From positions 124,001 to 188,000 of the forward strand of contig NZ_SGWI01000006.1 in NCBI RefSeq assembly GCF_004519405.1: 64,000 nt of DNA. The letters run 5' to 3'. A program made the position numbers and the translations under genes. This document shows positions 1 through 7,685 of the stretch, in pieces. Position 1 is the first letter of the stretch, and every line of letters starts with the position of its first letter. Origin of the DNA: Pseudomonas sp. BCA17 (GTDB lineage Bacteria; Pseudomonadota; Gammaproteobacteria; Pseudomonadales; Pseudomonadaceae). The notes under the pieces are model-generated. The model worked only from the letters and a program-made list of their open reading frames with translations. It was not told where the DNA came from and searched no databases.

Positions 1-789
1 GACAAGAAGCTGGTGGAAAGCAAGGTCAGCGAGGCGGCACGTATCCTCGAACTGGGGCCGCTGCTGGAGCGCAAGCCCAAGCAGCTGTCCGGCGGCCAGC
101 GCCAGCGCGTGGCGATTGGCCGGGCGATCGTGCGCAACCCGAAGATCTTCCTGTTCGACGAGCCACTGTCCAACCTTGACGCCGCCCTGCGCGTGCAGAT
201 GCGCCTGGAGCTGGCACGCCTGCACAAGGAACTGCAAGCGACCATGATCTACGTGACCCACGACCAGGTGGAAGCCATGACCCTGGCCGACAAGGTGGTG
301 GTGCTCAACAGTGGCCGCATCGAGCAGGTGGGTTCGCCCCTGGAGCTGTATCACTATCCGGCCAATCTGTTTGTGGCGGGCTTCCTCGGCACACCGAAAA
401 TGGGCTTCCTCAAGGGCCAGGTCACGCGCATCGACAGCCAAGGCTGCGATGTGCAACTGGACGCAGGCACCTTGATCAATCTGCCACAGAGCGGCGCCAG
501 CTTGAGCGTGGGCAGTGTCGTGACCCTGGGCATTCGCCCGGAGCACCTGGAAATAGCCTCACCCGGCCAAACCACGTTGACCGTCACGGCCGACGTCGGC
601 GAACGCCTGGGCAGCGACACCTTCTGCCATGTCGTGACCGCCAGCGGCGAGCCCTTGACCCTGCGGATTCGCGGCGACATGGCCAGCCAGTACGGCGAAA
701 CGCTGCACCTGCACCTGGACCCGGCGCACTGCCATCTGTTCGACACCGACGGTGTAGCCGTGGCCCGCCCACTGCGCGCTGCCGCCTGA
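1..789 (+). CDS. mtlK: Mannitol/sorbitol ABC transporter ATP-binding subunit (5' truncated)
   Basis: ATPase subunit that powers the periplasmic-binding-protein-dependent polyol importer; cytoplasmic, expected to pair with MtlF/MtlG permeases encoded before the window. The open frame runs to the first base, so the N-terminus with Walker A is missing and 262 codons are visible. Seen: ABC signature LSGGQ, Walker B ending in FDEPLSNLD, the H-loop motif YVTHDQVEAMT, and a C-terminal regulatory TOBE/OB region typical of MalK/UgpC-type ATPases (roughly the last 130 residues). It is followed 16 bp later by mannitol dehydrogenase, which fixes the substrate as mannitol/sorbitol by the known order mtlEFGKDYZ in P. 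fluorescens. Substrate assignment is from context; the ATPase call is from motifs. Confidence 0.93.
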   Translation, partial: DKKLVESKVSEAARILELGPLLERKPKQLSGGQRQRVAIGRAIVRNPKIFLFDEPLSNLDAALRVQMRLELARLHKELQATMIYVTHDQVEAMTLADKVVVLNSGRIEQVGSPLELYHYPANLFVAGFLGTPKMGFLKGQVTRIDSQGCDVQLDAGTLINLPQSGASLSVGSVVTLGIRPEHLEIASPGQTTLTVTADVGERLGSDTFCHVVTASGEPLTLRIRGDMASQYGETLHLHLDPAHCHLFDTDGVAVARPLRAAA

Positions 790-805
790 TTTCGCGAGAC
801 TTGTG

Positions 806-2287
806 ATGAAACTGAATAAACAGAACCTCACTCAACTGCCGCCGCAGGTGAAACTGCCGGCCTATGCCATTGCCAGCACGACCCAAGGCATCGCCCATAT
901 CGGCGTCGGCGGTTTCCATCGCGCGCATCAGGCGTATTACACCGATGCACTGATGAATACCGGCGAAGGCCTGGATTGGAGCATCTGCGGTGTCGGCCTG
1001 CGCAGCGAGGACCGCAGGGCCCGCGACGACCTGGCCGGCCAGGACTACCTGTTCACCCTGTATGAACTGGGCGACACCGACGACACCGAAGTGCGCGTGA
1101 TCGGTTCGATCAGCGACATGCTGCTGGCCGAAGATGGCGCCCAGGCGCTGATCGACAAACTGGCCAGCCCCGAGATTCGCATCGTCTCGCTGACCATCAC
1201 CGAGGGCGGCTACTGCATTGACGACAGCAACGGCGAGTTCATGGCCCATCTGCCGCAGATCCAGCATGACCTGGCGCACCCTGGCGCACCGAAAACCGTG
1301 TTCGGTTTCATCTGCGCGGCATTGACCCAACGCCGCGCGGCGGGCATTCCTGCTTTTACTGTAATGTCCTGCGATAACCTGCCGCACAACGGCGCGGTCA
1401 CCCGCAAGGCGCTGCTGGCATTTGCCGCCCTGCACAACGCCGAGTTGCACGACTGGATCAAGGCCCACGTAAGCTTTCCCAACGCCATGGTCGACCGCAT
1501 CACGCCGATGACCAGCACCGCGCACCGCCTGCAACTGCATGACGAGCACGGTATCGACGATGCCTGGCCGGTGGTGTGCGAACCCTTTGTGCAGTGGGTA
1601 TTGGAAGACAAATTCGTCAACGGTCGCCCGGCGTGGGAGAAGGTCGGCGTGCAGTTCACCGACGACGTGACGCCCTATGAAGAAATGAAGATCGGCCTGC
1701 TCAACGGCAGCCACCTGGCGCTGACCTACCTGGGTTTTCTCAAGGGCTACCGGTTTGTGCACGAAACCATGAACGACCCGGTATTTGTGGCCTATATGCG
1801 CGCCTACATGGACCTGGACGTCACGCCGAACCTGGCGCCGGTGCCGGGCATCAACCTGACCGACTACAAGCAGACCCTGGTGGACCGCTTTTCCAACCAG
1901 GCGATTGCCGACCAGTTGGAGAGAGTGTGTTCCGACGGCTCGTCGAAGTTTCCCAAGTTCACCGTGCCGACCATCAACCGCCTGATTGCCGATGGCCGCG
2001 AGACTGAACGCGCGGCGCTGGTGGTGGCGGCCTGGGCGCTTTACCTCAAGGGCGTGGACGAGAATGGCGTGAGCTACACGATCCCCGACCCGCGTGCAGC
2101 GTTTTGCCAGGGCCTGGTGAGTGATGACGGGCTGATCAGCAAGCGCCTGTTGGCGGTAGAGGAGATTTTCGGCACGGCTATTCCCAACTCGCCTGAGTTT
2201 GTGGCAGCGTTCGAGCGGTGTTTTGTGAGCTTGCGCGACAAGGGCGTCACAGAGACCCTGAAGCAACTTTTGAAGAAACCCGATTAA
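806..2287 (+). CDS. mtlD: Mannitol 2-dehydrogenase
   Basis: NAD-dependent long-chain polyol dehydrogenase converting mannitol to fructose (also sorbitol and arabitol in characterised homologues); cytoplasmic. With the ATG at 806 the protein has 493 residues, and the catalytic lysine falls at residue 295, followed by Asn300 and His303 (segment KIGLLNGSH), the numbering known for the P. fluorescens enzyme; this decides the ATG against the GTG immediately before it. N-terminal Rossmann region carries HIGVGGFHRAH. The Asn of VMSCDNLPHNG corresponds to the family's oxyanion-site Asn191. It lies between mtlK and the xylulokinase gene, in the same operon. The recalled P. fluorescens sequence is almost identical. 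Confidence 0.97.
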   Translation: MKLNKQNLTQLPPQVKLPAYAIASTTQGIAHIGVGGFHRAHQAYYTDALMNTGEGLDWSICGVGLRSEDRRARDDLAGQDYLFTLYELGDTDDTEVRVIGSISDMLLAEDGAQALIDKLASPEIRIVSLTITEGGYCIDDSNGEFMAHLPQIQHDLAHPGAPKTVFGFICAALTQRRAAGIPAFTVMSCDNLPHNGAVTRKALLAFAALHNAELHDWIKAHVSFPNAMVDRITPMTSTAHRLQLHDEHGIDDAWPVVCEPFVQWVLEDKFVNGRPAWEKVGVQFTDDVTPYEEMKIGLLNGSHLALTYLGFLKGYRFVHETMNDPVFVAYMRAYMDLDVTPNLAPVPGINLTDYKQTLVDRFSNQAIADQLERVCSDGSSKFPKFTVPTINRLIADGRETERAALVVAAWALYLKGVDENGVSYTIPDPRAAFCQGLVSDDGLISKRLLAVEEIFGTAIPNSPEFVAAFERCFVSLRDKGVTETLKQLLKKPD

Positions 2288-2290
2288 ACA

Positions 2291-2394
2291 GGTAGGCGCG
2301 GAGCTTGCCCGCGAAAATCGCCGACGGTCATGCAGCGCTATCAGCGCGACTCGCATCGCCGGTTGGTTTTTCGCGGGCAAGCTCGCGCCTACAG
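2291..2394. repeat. REP doublet (REPIN) in the mtlD-mtlY spacer
   Basis: Two inverted copies of a REP-type palindrome: GTAGGCGCG(G)AGCTTGCCCGCG on the left and its near-exact reverse complement CGCGGGCAAGCTCGCGCCTAC on the right, about 50 bp apart. The left copy has one extra G. They fill nearly the whole spacer between the stop of mtlD and the RBS of the next gene, inside an operon, so they may act as mRNA-stabilising or partial-termination structures. Confidence 0.85.
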
Positions 2395-2406
2395 GAGCAA
2401 ATCCTC

Positions 2407-3888
2407 ATGACCCAGCAACACCTGTTTCTCGGCATCGACTGCGGCACCCAGGGTACCAAGGCCATCGTCCTTGACGCGTCCAGCGGCCAGGTACTGGGCC
2501 TGGGCGCCGCCGCGCACACTTTGATCAGCGGCGCCAATGGCCGCCGCGAACAGCACACCCAGGAATGGCTGGACGCCTTTACCGAAGCGACCCACCGCGC
2601 CCTGCAACAAGCCGGTGTGGATGGTCAGGACATCCTTGGCATCGGTGTGTCCGGCCAACAACACGGCCTGGTATTGCTCGATGACCAGGGCCAGGTGCTG
2701 CGCCCCGCCAAGCTGTGGTGCGACACTGAAACCGCGCCGGAGAACGACCGTCTGCTGCACCACCTGGGCGGTGAAAGCGGTTCGCTGGAGCGCCTGGGCG
2801 TCGCCATCGCACCGGGCTACACCGTGTCAAAACTGCTCTGGACCCGCGAGCAGCACCCGGACGTCTTCGCGCGCATCGCGCATATCCTGCTGCCCCACGA
2901 CTACCTCAACTACTGGCTCACCGGGCGGGCCGTCGCCGAGTATGGCGATGCGTCGGGCACCGGCTACTTCAACGTGCGCAGCCGCGAGTGGGATGTGGCA
3001 CTGCTCAAGCACATCGACCCGAGCGGTCGCCTGGAACACGCCCTGCCGCAACTGATCGAGGCCGATCAAAACGTCGGCACCATCCTGCCCGCCATCGCCG
3101 AACGCCTGGGCATCAACCCCAATGCCATCGTCTCCAGCGGTGGCGGCGACAACATGATGGGCGCCATCGGCACCGGCAATATCGCCGCCGGGGTGATCAC
3201 CATGAGCCTGGGTTCATCGGGCACCATTTATGCGTATGCCGATCAGCCCAACGTCAGCCCCCAGGCCGCTGTCGCCACGTTCTGCTCATCCAGCGGTGGC
3301 TGGCTGCCGTTGATCTGCACCATGAACCTGACCAACGCCACCGGTGTGGTTCGCGAGTTGTTCGACCTCGATCTGGCGGCGTTCAACAGCCTGGTAGCGC
3401 AAGCGCCGATAGGCGCCGACGGCATCAGCATGCTGCCGTTCCTCAACGGCGAACGCGTGCCCGCCCTACCCCACGCCACCGGCAGCCTGCATGGCTTGAC
3501 CATGACCAACCTGACCCGCGCCAACCTGTGCCGCGCCGTGGTCGAAGGCACCACCTTCGGCCTGCGCTACGGGCTGGACCTGCTGCGCCAGACCGGCCTG
3601 CAAAGCCAAAGTATCCGTTTGATCGGCGGCGGCTCGAAAAGCCCGGTGTGGCGGCAGATGGTCGCCGATATCATGAACACCGAAGTGATCTGCACCGAAC
3701 AAAGCGAAGCCGCGGCCCTGGGCGCGGCGATCCAGGCGGCGTGGAGCCAGTCCGGCGAATCCCTGGCCAGCCTGTGCGACAAATGCGTGAGCGTCGACCC
3801 GGCCAGCCGTACCCTGCCGGTGGCGGCGAGCGTCAGCGCCTATCAACAGGCTTACGAGCGCTATCAGCAGCTCGTGGCAACCCTTTAA
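2407..3888 (+). CDS. mtlY: Xylulokinase (FGGY family)
   Basis: Phosphorylates D-xylulose, formed when the polyol dehydrogenase oxidises arabitol, to xylulose-5-phosphate. 493 residues, normal for XylB. N-terminal phosphate-binding motif GIDCGTQGTKA, the substrate-site segment GVSGQQHGLV, and the C-terminal FGGY adenosine region with LIGGGSKSPVWRQ are visible. The ATG at 2407 is preceded by AGGAG; an upstream in-frame start at 2305 would translate the REP doublet and is rejected. Fourth gene of the mtl transcription unit in this window order; the next gene starts 12 bp after its stop. Called mtlY by P. fluorescens operon nomenclature, equivalent to xylB. Confidence 0.94.
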   Translation: MTQQHLFLGIDCGTQGTKAIVLDASSGQVLGLGAAAHTLISGANGRREQHTQEWLDAFTEATHRALQQAGVDGQDILGIGVSGQQHGLVLLDDQGQVLRPAKLWCDTETAPENDRLLHHLGGESGSLERLGVAIAPGYTVSKLLWTREQHPDVFARIAHILLPHDYLNYWLTGRAVAEYGDASGTGYFNVRSREWDVALLKHIDPSGRLEHALPQLIEADQNVGTILPAIAERLGINPNAIVSSGGGDNMMGAIGTGNIAAGVITMSLGSSGTIYAYADQPNVSPQAAVATFCSSSGGWLPLICTMNLTNATGVVRELFDLDLAAFNSLVAQAPIGADGISMLPFLNGERVPALPHATGSLHGLTMTNLTRANLCRAVVEGTTFGLRYGLDLLRQTGLQSQSIRLIGGGSKSPVWRQMVADIMNTEVICTEQSEAAALGAAIQAAWSQSGESLASLCDKCVSVDPASRTLPVAASVSAYQQAYERYQQLVATL

Positions 3889-3900
3889 GAGCGAACGACT

Positions 3901-4839
3901 ATGTATCTGGTGTGTGGTGAAGCGCTGTTCGACTTTTTCAGCGAGGAAGATGCCGGCGGGCAGGCTTCCAAGGTCAACTACAAGGCGATTGCCGGCGGTT
4001 CGCCGTTCAACGTCGCGGTGGGGTTGCGCCGCCTGGGCATCGAGGCCGGCTTGTTCGGTGGTTTGTCCAGCGATTTCCTCGGCCGCCGTTTGTTGCAGGT
4101 GCTCAAGGATGAAGGGGTCAGCGAGCAGTTCCTGGTGGAGTTCGCCGCGCCGACCACCTTGTCGATGGTCGCCGTGGGCGCCAATGGTTCGCCCCAGTAC
4201 AACTTCCGCGGTGAAGGCTGCGCCGACCGCCTGCTGGAAATCGCCCACCTCCCCGAGCTGGGCGCTGACATTCGCGGCCTGCATATCGGCTCGTTCTCCC
4301 TGGTGGTGCAGCCGATTGGCGACACCCTGCTGAACCTGGTCAAGCGTGAAAGCGGCAAGCGCCTGATCAGCCTCGACCCCAACGTGCGACTCAACCCGCA
4401 GCCGGATATCCAACTGTGGCGCGACCGCGTGGCGGAACTGGTCAAGCATGCCGACCTGATCAAAGTCAGCGACGAGGACCTGCATCTGCTCTACCCCGAC
4501 CAGTCGCCGGAAAGCGTGCTGCAAGGCTGGCTGCAACACCGTTGCCAGTTGGTGTTCCTCACCCGTGGCGGCGATGGCGCCAGCGTCTTCAGCCGCCGGC
4601 ATGGCAACTGGTCGCAACCGGCGGTCAAGGTGGTAATGGCCGATACGGTGGGTGCCGGCGATACCTTCCAGGCCGCGCTGATTGCCTGGCTGACCGAGCA
4701 GCAACTGGATTCAGTCGAGGGCCTGCAACAGCTCACGCGTGCACAGATCGATGCCATGCTCGGCTTTGCCATTCGCGCCGCCGCGCTGACCTGCGGCAAG
4801 ACCGGGCCTGACCTGCCGTACCGCCACCAGCTTGGATGA
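3901..4839 (+). CDS. mtlZ: Fructokinase, PfkB/ribokinase family
   Basis: Phosphorylates the fructose produced by mannitol dehydrogenase to fructose-6-phosphate. 312 residues. N-terminal PfkB signature region GGSPFNVAVGLRRLG and the C-terminal signature DTVGAGDTFQAAL, whose Asp is the catalytic base, are both present. ATG at 3901 follows GAGCG closely downstream of mtlY. Last gene of the mtl operon: after it come an 87-bp gap and a gene of unrelated function. Substrate is inferred from operon position; family call is secure. Confidence 0.93.
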   Translation: MYLVCGEALFDFFSEEDAGGQASKVNYKAIAGGSPFNVAVGLRRLGIEAGLFGGLSSDFLGRRLLQVLKDEGVSEQFLVEFAAPTTLSMVAVGANGSPQYNFRGEGCADRLLEIAHLPELGADIRGLHIGSFSLVVQPIGDTLLNLVKRESGKRLISLDPNVRLNPQPDIQLWRDRVAELVKHADLIKVSDEDLHLLYPDQSPESVLQGWLQHRCQLVFLTRGGDGASVFSRRHGNWSQPAVKVVMADTVGAGDTFQAALIAWLTEQQLDSVEGLQQLTRAQIDAMLGFAIRAAALTCGKTGPDLPYRHQLG

Positions 4840-4926
4840 AGGTTTTGTCAGCCTGGCAAAAATTAATCGATGGTTAATCCCGCAGGTCGAGAGTGAAGTT
4901 GTACCCACTCTTTGCGGAGAACCACC

Positions 4927-5196
4927 ATGAAACTGCGCACTTTGATGCTCGGCGCCACCCTTGCGCTGGCGGCTGTGTCAGGCCTGGCTCAGGCCGATGA
5001 TCAAGCCGCCGCCGTCAAACCCGTGCCTTACCACTACGGCCTGCCGATGAACATCGACAAGGTCCTGGCCATGAATGAACCACGGACCGACGAATGCAAA
5101 GTTATCAAGGCGGATATCAAGTTTCTGGACAAGGCGGGCAAGGTCGAAGACGTGAGCTATCGCAAAATGTCCGAAGCCTGCGACTTCCAGAACTGA
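4927..5196 (+). CDS. DUF2790 family small periplasmic protein
   Basis: 89-residue exported protein of a family found almost only in Pseudomonas; function unknown. Signal peptide of about 23 residues (KLRTLMLGATLALAAVSGLAQA, cleavage after AQA expected), then a short mature part with the family pattern of two cysteines (DECKVI and EACDF) that could form a disulfide. ATG at 4927 has GCGGAGA upstream; a TTG 15 bases earlier is in frame but has no better RBS. Own transcription unit after mtlZ is likely, but no clear terminator was seen between them. Confidence 0.85.
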   Translation: MKLRTLMLGATLALAAVSGLAQADDQAAAVKPVPYHYGLPMNIDKVLAMNEPRTDECKVIKADIKFLDKAGKVEDVSYRKMSEACDFQN

Positions 5197-5274
5197 GGCG
5201 TTGAAACTACGAGGCCAGGCCCGCACAAATAGGAGTAATCTTGCGGGCTTGTCATAAGGCCGAAAGGATTCGCC

Positions 5275-5673
5275 ATGCTGTTGAATTTCCGCACCCTCGC
5301 CACCTTCACCGCCCTGCTCTGCTTTGCCCTGGCGCTCGTCTGGGGCCTGCGCCCCGACCTGCTGCTGGGGTTATGGAGCGTCGAATACTCCAGTGCCACC
5401 GGGCTGGTGTCGCGCCGCAATGCCGCGCTGTTTCTGGGCATCGGCGTGATGTTCTACCGGGCCCGCCGTGCGCCCCCTTCTGACACGCGTAGCGCCCTGA
5501 TCACCGGGTTCATCACCGGGTGCTTTGTGCTGGCGGTATTGGGGTTCAGTGAGTGGATCAATGGCAATGCGGGGCCAGGCATCCTGCTGGCGGTGGCAAC
5601 AGAAACCGTATTGGGCCTGGCGTTCATCCAGGCCCACAGGTCTTCGGTGCCTTACTCTCAAGCGTCCAACTAG
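5275..5673 (+). CDS. Small integral membrane protein, function unknown
   Basis: 132 residues with about four hydrophobic segments (near residues 5-30, 45-60, 72-92, 100-120) separated by short charged loops such as YRARRAPPSDTR; predicted inner-membrane protein. RBS GAAAGGA precedes the ATG at 5275. Not recognised as a characterised family. Its stop codon TAG overlaps the stop codon of the convergent DUF1652 gene in the tetranucleotide CTAG, so there is no room for a terminator between them. Confidence 0.7.
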   Translation: MLLNFRTLATFTALLCFALALVWGLRPDLLLGLWSVEYSSATGLVSRRNAALFLGIGVMFYRARRAPPSDTRSALITGFITGCFVLAVLGFSEWINGNAGPGILLAVATETVLGLAFIQAHRSSVPYSQASN

Positions 5674-5939
5674 TAGAAGCCGCGCCCTCCCGCTCGTTGC
5701 AGGACGGGTGCATGGGTGTGCTTGAGGTCTTCGCGCAACCCGGTGATCAGGTTGCAAATGGCTCGACTGCTGTCGAGTTTGTCCGCGTTGATACCTTTGA
5801 CTTCCAAATCCACCCGGTCGCGATCACGGTCGTCAAAGACCCTGATCGTCAACGAAGCATCTTCGGCTTTGGTGCACTCGCACCGTTTAGGCAGGAAACT
5901 TCCTTCAATAATGCTGCGAAGTTCTAATTCCGAAAGCAT
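5670..5939 (-). CDS. DUF1652 domain protein
   Basis: 89-residue cytoplasmic protein of a Pseudomonas-restricted family of unknown function. Starts MLSELELRSIIEGSFLP, followed by a CxC (RCECT), the family's typical opening. The ATG at 5939 is chosen because AGGAGAGG lies at correct spacing; an in-frame TTG six bases upstream would overlap that RBS. C-terminal region is rich in charged residues. Convergent with the preceding membrane protein, sharing the last 4 bp. Confidence 0.82.
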   Translation of the reverse strand: MLSELELRSIIEGSFLPKRCECTKAEDASLTIRVFDDRDRDRVDLEVKGINADKLDSSRAICNLITGLREDLKHTHAPVLQRAGGRGFY

Positions 5940-6170
5940 GACCAACCTCTCCTTTTATTTATGAGACTGCCAACTGCTGGTGGTGTGTCTGGCAGGCGTA
6001 TCTCCTGCCACGTCTTGCCGACCCTGGAAGACGCTTACCTGTACCAGCCTACGCGGCAAACTCAACATGCGTTGTAACCATTCCTCATAAGCGCGCTACG
6101 GATTTATATAACTTGAAGTATCGGTTCTGAGCGTCGGGCTAATCGTCTTCGAAATGCTGTGATTAAACGT

Positions 6171-7211
6171 TTAACTCAGGCCTTTGTGTAAAACGACGTC
6201 TTGCGCCGCGACTCTTTCAGCAACATGTCGCAAACTATCAAAGTTGATGTTAGCCCCGGAATTAACCGCCACCAGGCTTTGACCGCGCACAGAACGTTGC
6301 TCGACATAACGCCGCAGGCCTGCCACTGCCAACGCGCCGGAAGGTTCGGTGATGGAGCGGGTATCGTCGTAGATCAGCTTGATGGCGCTGCACAGTTCAT
6401 CGTTGCTCACCGTGATGACTTCATCCACCCAATGGCGGCAGATCTCAAACCCATACGCGCCGATCTGCGCCACGGCCGTGCCATCGGCAAACCCATCGAC
6501 CGTGGGCAGCACCACCCGCTCGCCCGCGCGCAGTGCGGCCAACAGGCAACTGGAGCCTTCGGGCTCGACGCCGATGATACGTACGTCGGGCCGCAGGTAT
6601 TTCACGTACGCCGCGATGCCGGCGATCAAACCACCGCCGCCCACCGGCACGAAGATCGCGTCCAACGGCCCCTGTTGCTGACGCAAGATTTCCATGGCGA
6701 CCGTGCCTTGGCCCGCAATCACATCCGGGTCATCAAAGGGCGACACGAATGTGCAGCCCGATGCCTCGGCCAGTTGCAGCGCGTGGGCCAGGGCAAACGG
6801 GAAACTCTCCCCATGCAGCACCGCCTCGGCGCCGCGGGAGCGTACCCCCAGCACCTTCAACTGCGGCGTAGTGCACGGCATGACAATGCGCGCCTGGAGC
6901 CCCAGCTCTCGCGCCGCCAGCGCCACACCCTGCGCATGGTTCCCCGCCGACGCCGTCACCACCCCGCGTGCTTTCTGTTCGGCCGTCAGTTGCACCAGCT
7001 TGTTGTAGGCACCCCGGATCTTGAAGGAAAACGTCGGTTGCAAGTCTTCCCGCTTGAGCAGCACCTGGTTGCCCAGCAACGCCGACAGCGCTGGCGCCGG
7101 TTGCAACGGCGTGCACACCGCCAGGTCATAGACCGGCGCGGCGAGGATCTTTTTCACGTAGTGCTCAAGCAGTCCCGTGTCGGCGGATCGGGCGGCGCGG
7201 TGGGTACTCAT
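6171..7211 (-). CDS. ilvA: Threonine dehydratase, catalytic domain only
   Basis: PLP-dependent fold-type II enzyme deaminating threonine to 2-oxobutyrate, first step towards isoleucine. 346 residues: the PLP lysine is in SFKIRGAYNK near residue 65 and the phosphate-binding glycine loop GGGGL near 192. Biosynthetic IlvA is usually about 500 residues with C-terminal ACT-like domains that bind Ile/Val; these are absent here, so allosteric Ile inhibition is not expected through that module. RBS AGGAG sits just before the ATG. Upstream is a probable Ile/Thr attenuator (7251-7361), which would supply end-product control at the level of transcription. It could alternatively be a catabolic-type enzyme; the leader argues for the biosynthetic link. 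Confidence 0.9.
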   Translation of the reverse strand: MSTHRAARSADTGLLEHYVKKILAAPVYDLAVCTPLQPAPALSALLGNQVLLKREDLQPTFSFKIRGAYNKLVQLTAEQKARGVVTASAGNHAQGVALAARELGLQARIVMPCTTPQLKVLGVRSRGAEAVLHGESFPFALAHALQLAEASGCTFVSPFDDPDVIAGQGTVAMEILRQQQGPLDAIFVPVGGGGLIAGIAAYVKYLRPDVRIIGVEPEGSSCLLAALRAGERVVLPTVDGFADGTAVAQIGAYGFEICRHWVDEVITVSNDELCSAIKLIYDDTRSITEPSGALAVAGLRRYVEQRSVRGQSLVAVNSGANINFDSLRHVAERVAAQDVVLHKGLS

Positions 7212-7250
7212 GGGTGTCTCCTGGTGGGGGGTGCGGAGCCCAGGAGTCGG

Positions 7251-7280
7251 AAAAACAAAACCCGCCTCCAGGGCGGGTTT
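7251..7280 (-). terminator. Attenuator terminator in front of ilvA
   Basis: Read on the minus strand: stem AACCCGCC / GGCGGGTT with a short CTGGA loop followed by TTTTGTTTTT, a textbook intrinsic terminator located between the leader frame and the ilvA RBS, hence upstream of the gene rather than after one. The last codons of the leader contain GGCGGG (7300-7305), which can pair with CCCGCC of the terminator's 5' arm and so form the competing antiterminator. Confidence 0.75.
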
Positions 7281-7295
7281 GGGTACAGCCGTGCG

Positions 7296-7361
7296 CTATC
7301 CCGCCAAATGAGGAATGGCGGTAATAATGCTTGGCTGGCTGCGAAAGGCTTGAAATGTCAT
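7296..7361 (-). CDS. Candidate ilvA leader peptide, 21 codons
   Basis: Short reading frame on the ilvA strand, too short for routine ORF calling. It starts ATG ACA TTT, contains the run SIITAI (codons ATT ATT ACC GCC ATT) and ends Leu-Ala-Gly-stop. Three Ile and two Thr codons in 21, clustered just ahead of the terminator, are what a ribosome-stalling leader for an isoleucine-pathway gene would carry. An in-frame TAG four codons upstream of the ATG limits the N-terminus. The RBS is weak (GGCGGT region), which is the main doubt. Confidence 0.6.
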   Translation of the reverse strand: MTFQAFRSQPSIITAIPHLAG

Positions 7362-7435
7362 GTGACGAAACTAACCGCCAGCCCGCGACCAAGTCAATGG
7401 CCAAGCGCCATTTGGTGCCCGGGGGTTTACGATGG

Positions 7436-7463
7436 ATATACGAAACGTATACGCTTTGTATAT
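7436..7463. promoter_or_regulatory. 28-bp near-perfect palindrome, probable operator of the ParD-like/map operon
   Basis: Begins ATATAC, is centred on GTATAC within CGTATACG, and ends GTATAT; 24 of 28 positions are symmetric. It ends 21 bp before the ATG of the ParD-like protein. ParD-type ribbon-helix-helix proteins characteristically bind such palindromes to repress their own operon, so autoregulation is the natural inference. Confidence 0.65.
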
Positions 7464-7484
7464 TCCTACCGCACAGTGAACACC

Positions 7485-7685
7485 ATGGGCATCGTCAAGA
7501 TCACCGACCAACTGCACGAACAACTGCGCCTGGCCAGCGCCGCGATGGATCGGTCCATCAACGCCCAGGCCGAATTCTGGATCAAGATCGGCCTGCTCGC
7601 CGAGCTCAATCCCAACCTGCCTTACAACGAGCTGATCAACAAACTGCTGCTGGACAAGCCCGATCTGGTCCGAGGGCGCGCTTGA
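7485..7685 (+). CDS. ParD-like family protein (ribbon-helix-helix type)
   Basis: 66 residues, MGIVKITDQLHEQLRLASAA at the start: a beta-strand then two helices as in ribbon-helix-helix antitoxins, and matching the ParD_like family (recalled as PF11903) that includes SINAQAEFW and a C-terminal ending in LLLDKPDLV. DNA-binding repressor or antitoxin function is inferred; no ParE-like toxin follows. Instead the stop codon overlaps the ATG of a methionine aminopeptidase (TGATG), indicating translational coupling. The palindrome immediately upstream is its likely target. Confidence 0.8.
   Translation: MGIVKITDQLHEQLRLASAAMDRSINAQAEFWIKIGLLAELNPNLPYNELINKLLLDKPDLVRGRA

Noticed and set aside
584..2380. 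598-codon open frame antisense to mtlD
   Set aside because: High-GC antisense shadow: mtlD is matched to catalytic-residue level, and the antisense product is low-complexity in Arg, His and Gln without any domain.
2305..2406. N-terminal extension of xylulokinase
   Set aside because: Would translate the REP doublet; the normal N-terminus and RBS are at 2407.
6201..7685. 494-codon frame antisense to ilvA running into the ParD-like gene
   Set aside because: Only the last 66 codons are real (ParD-like, own ATG and palindrome); the rest is a shadow of ilvA.
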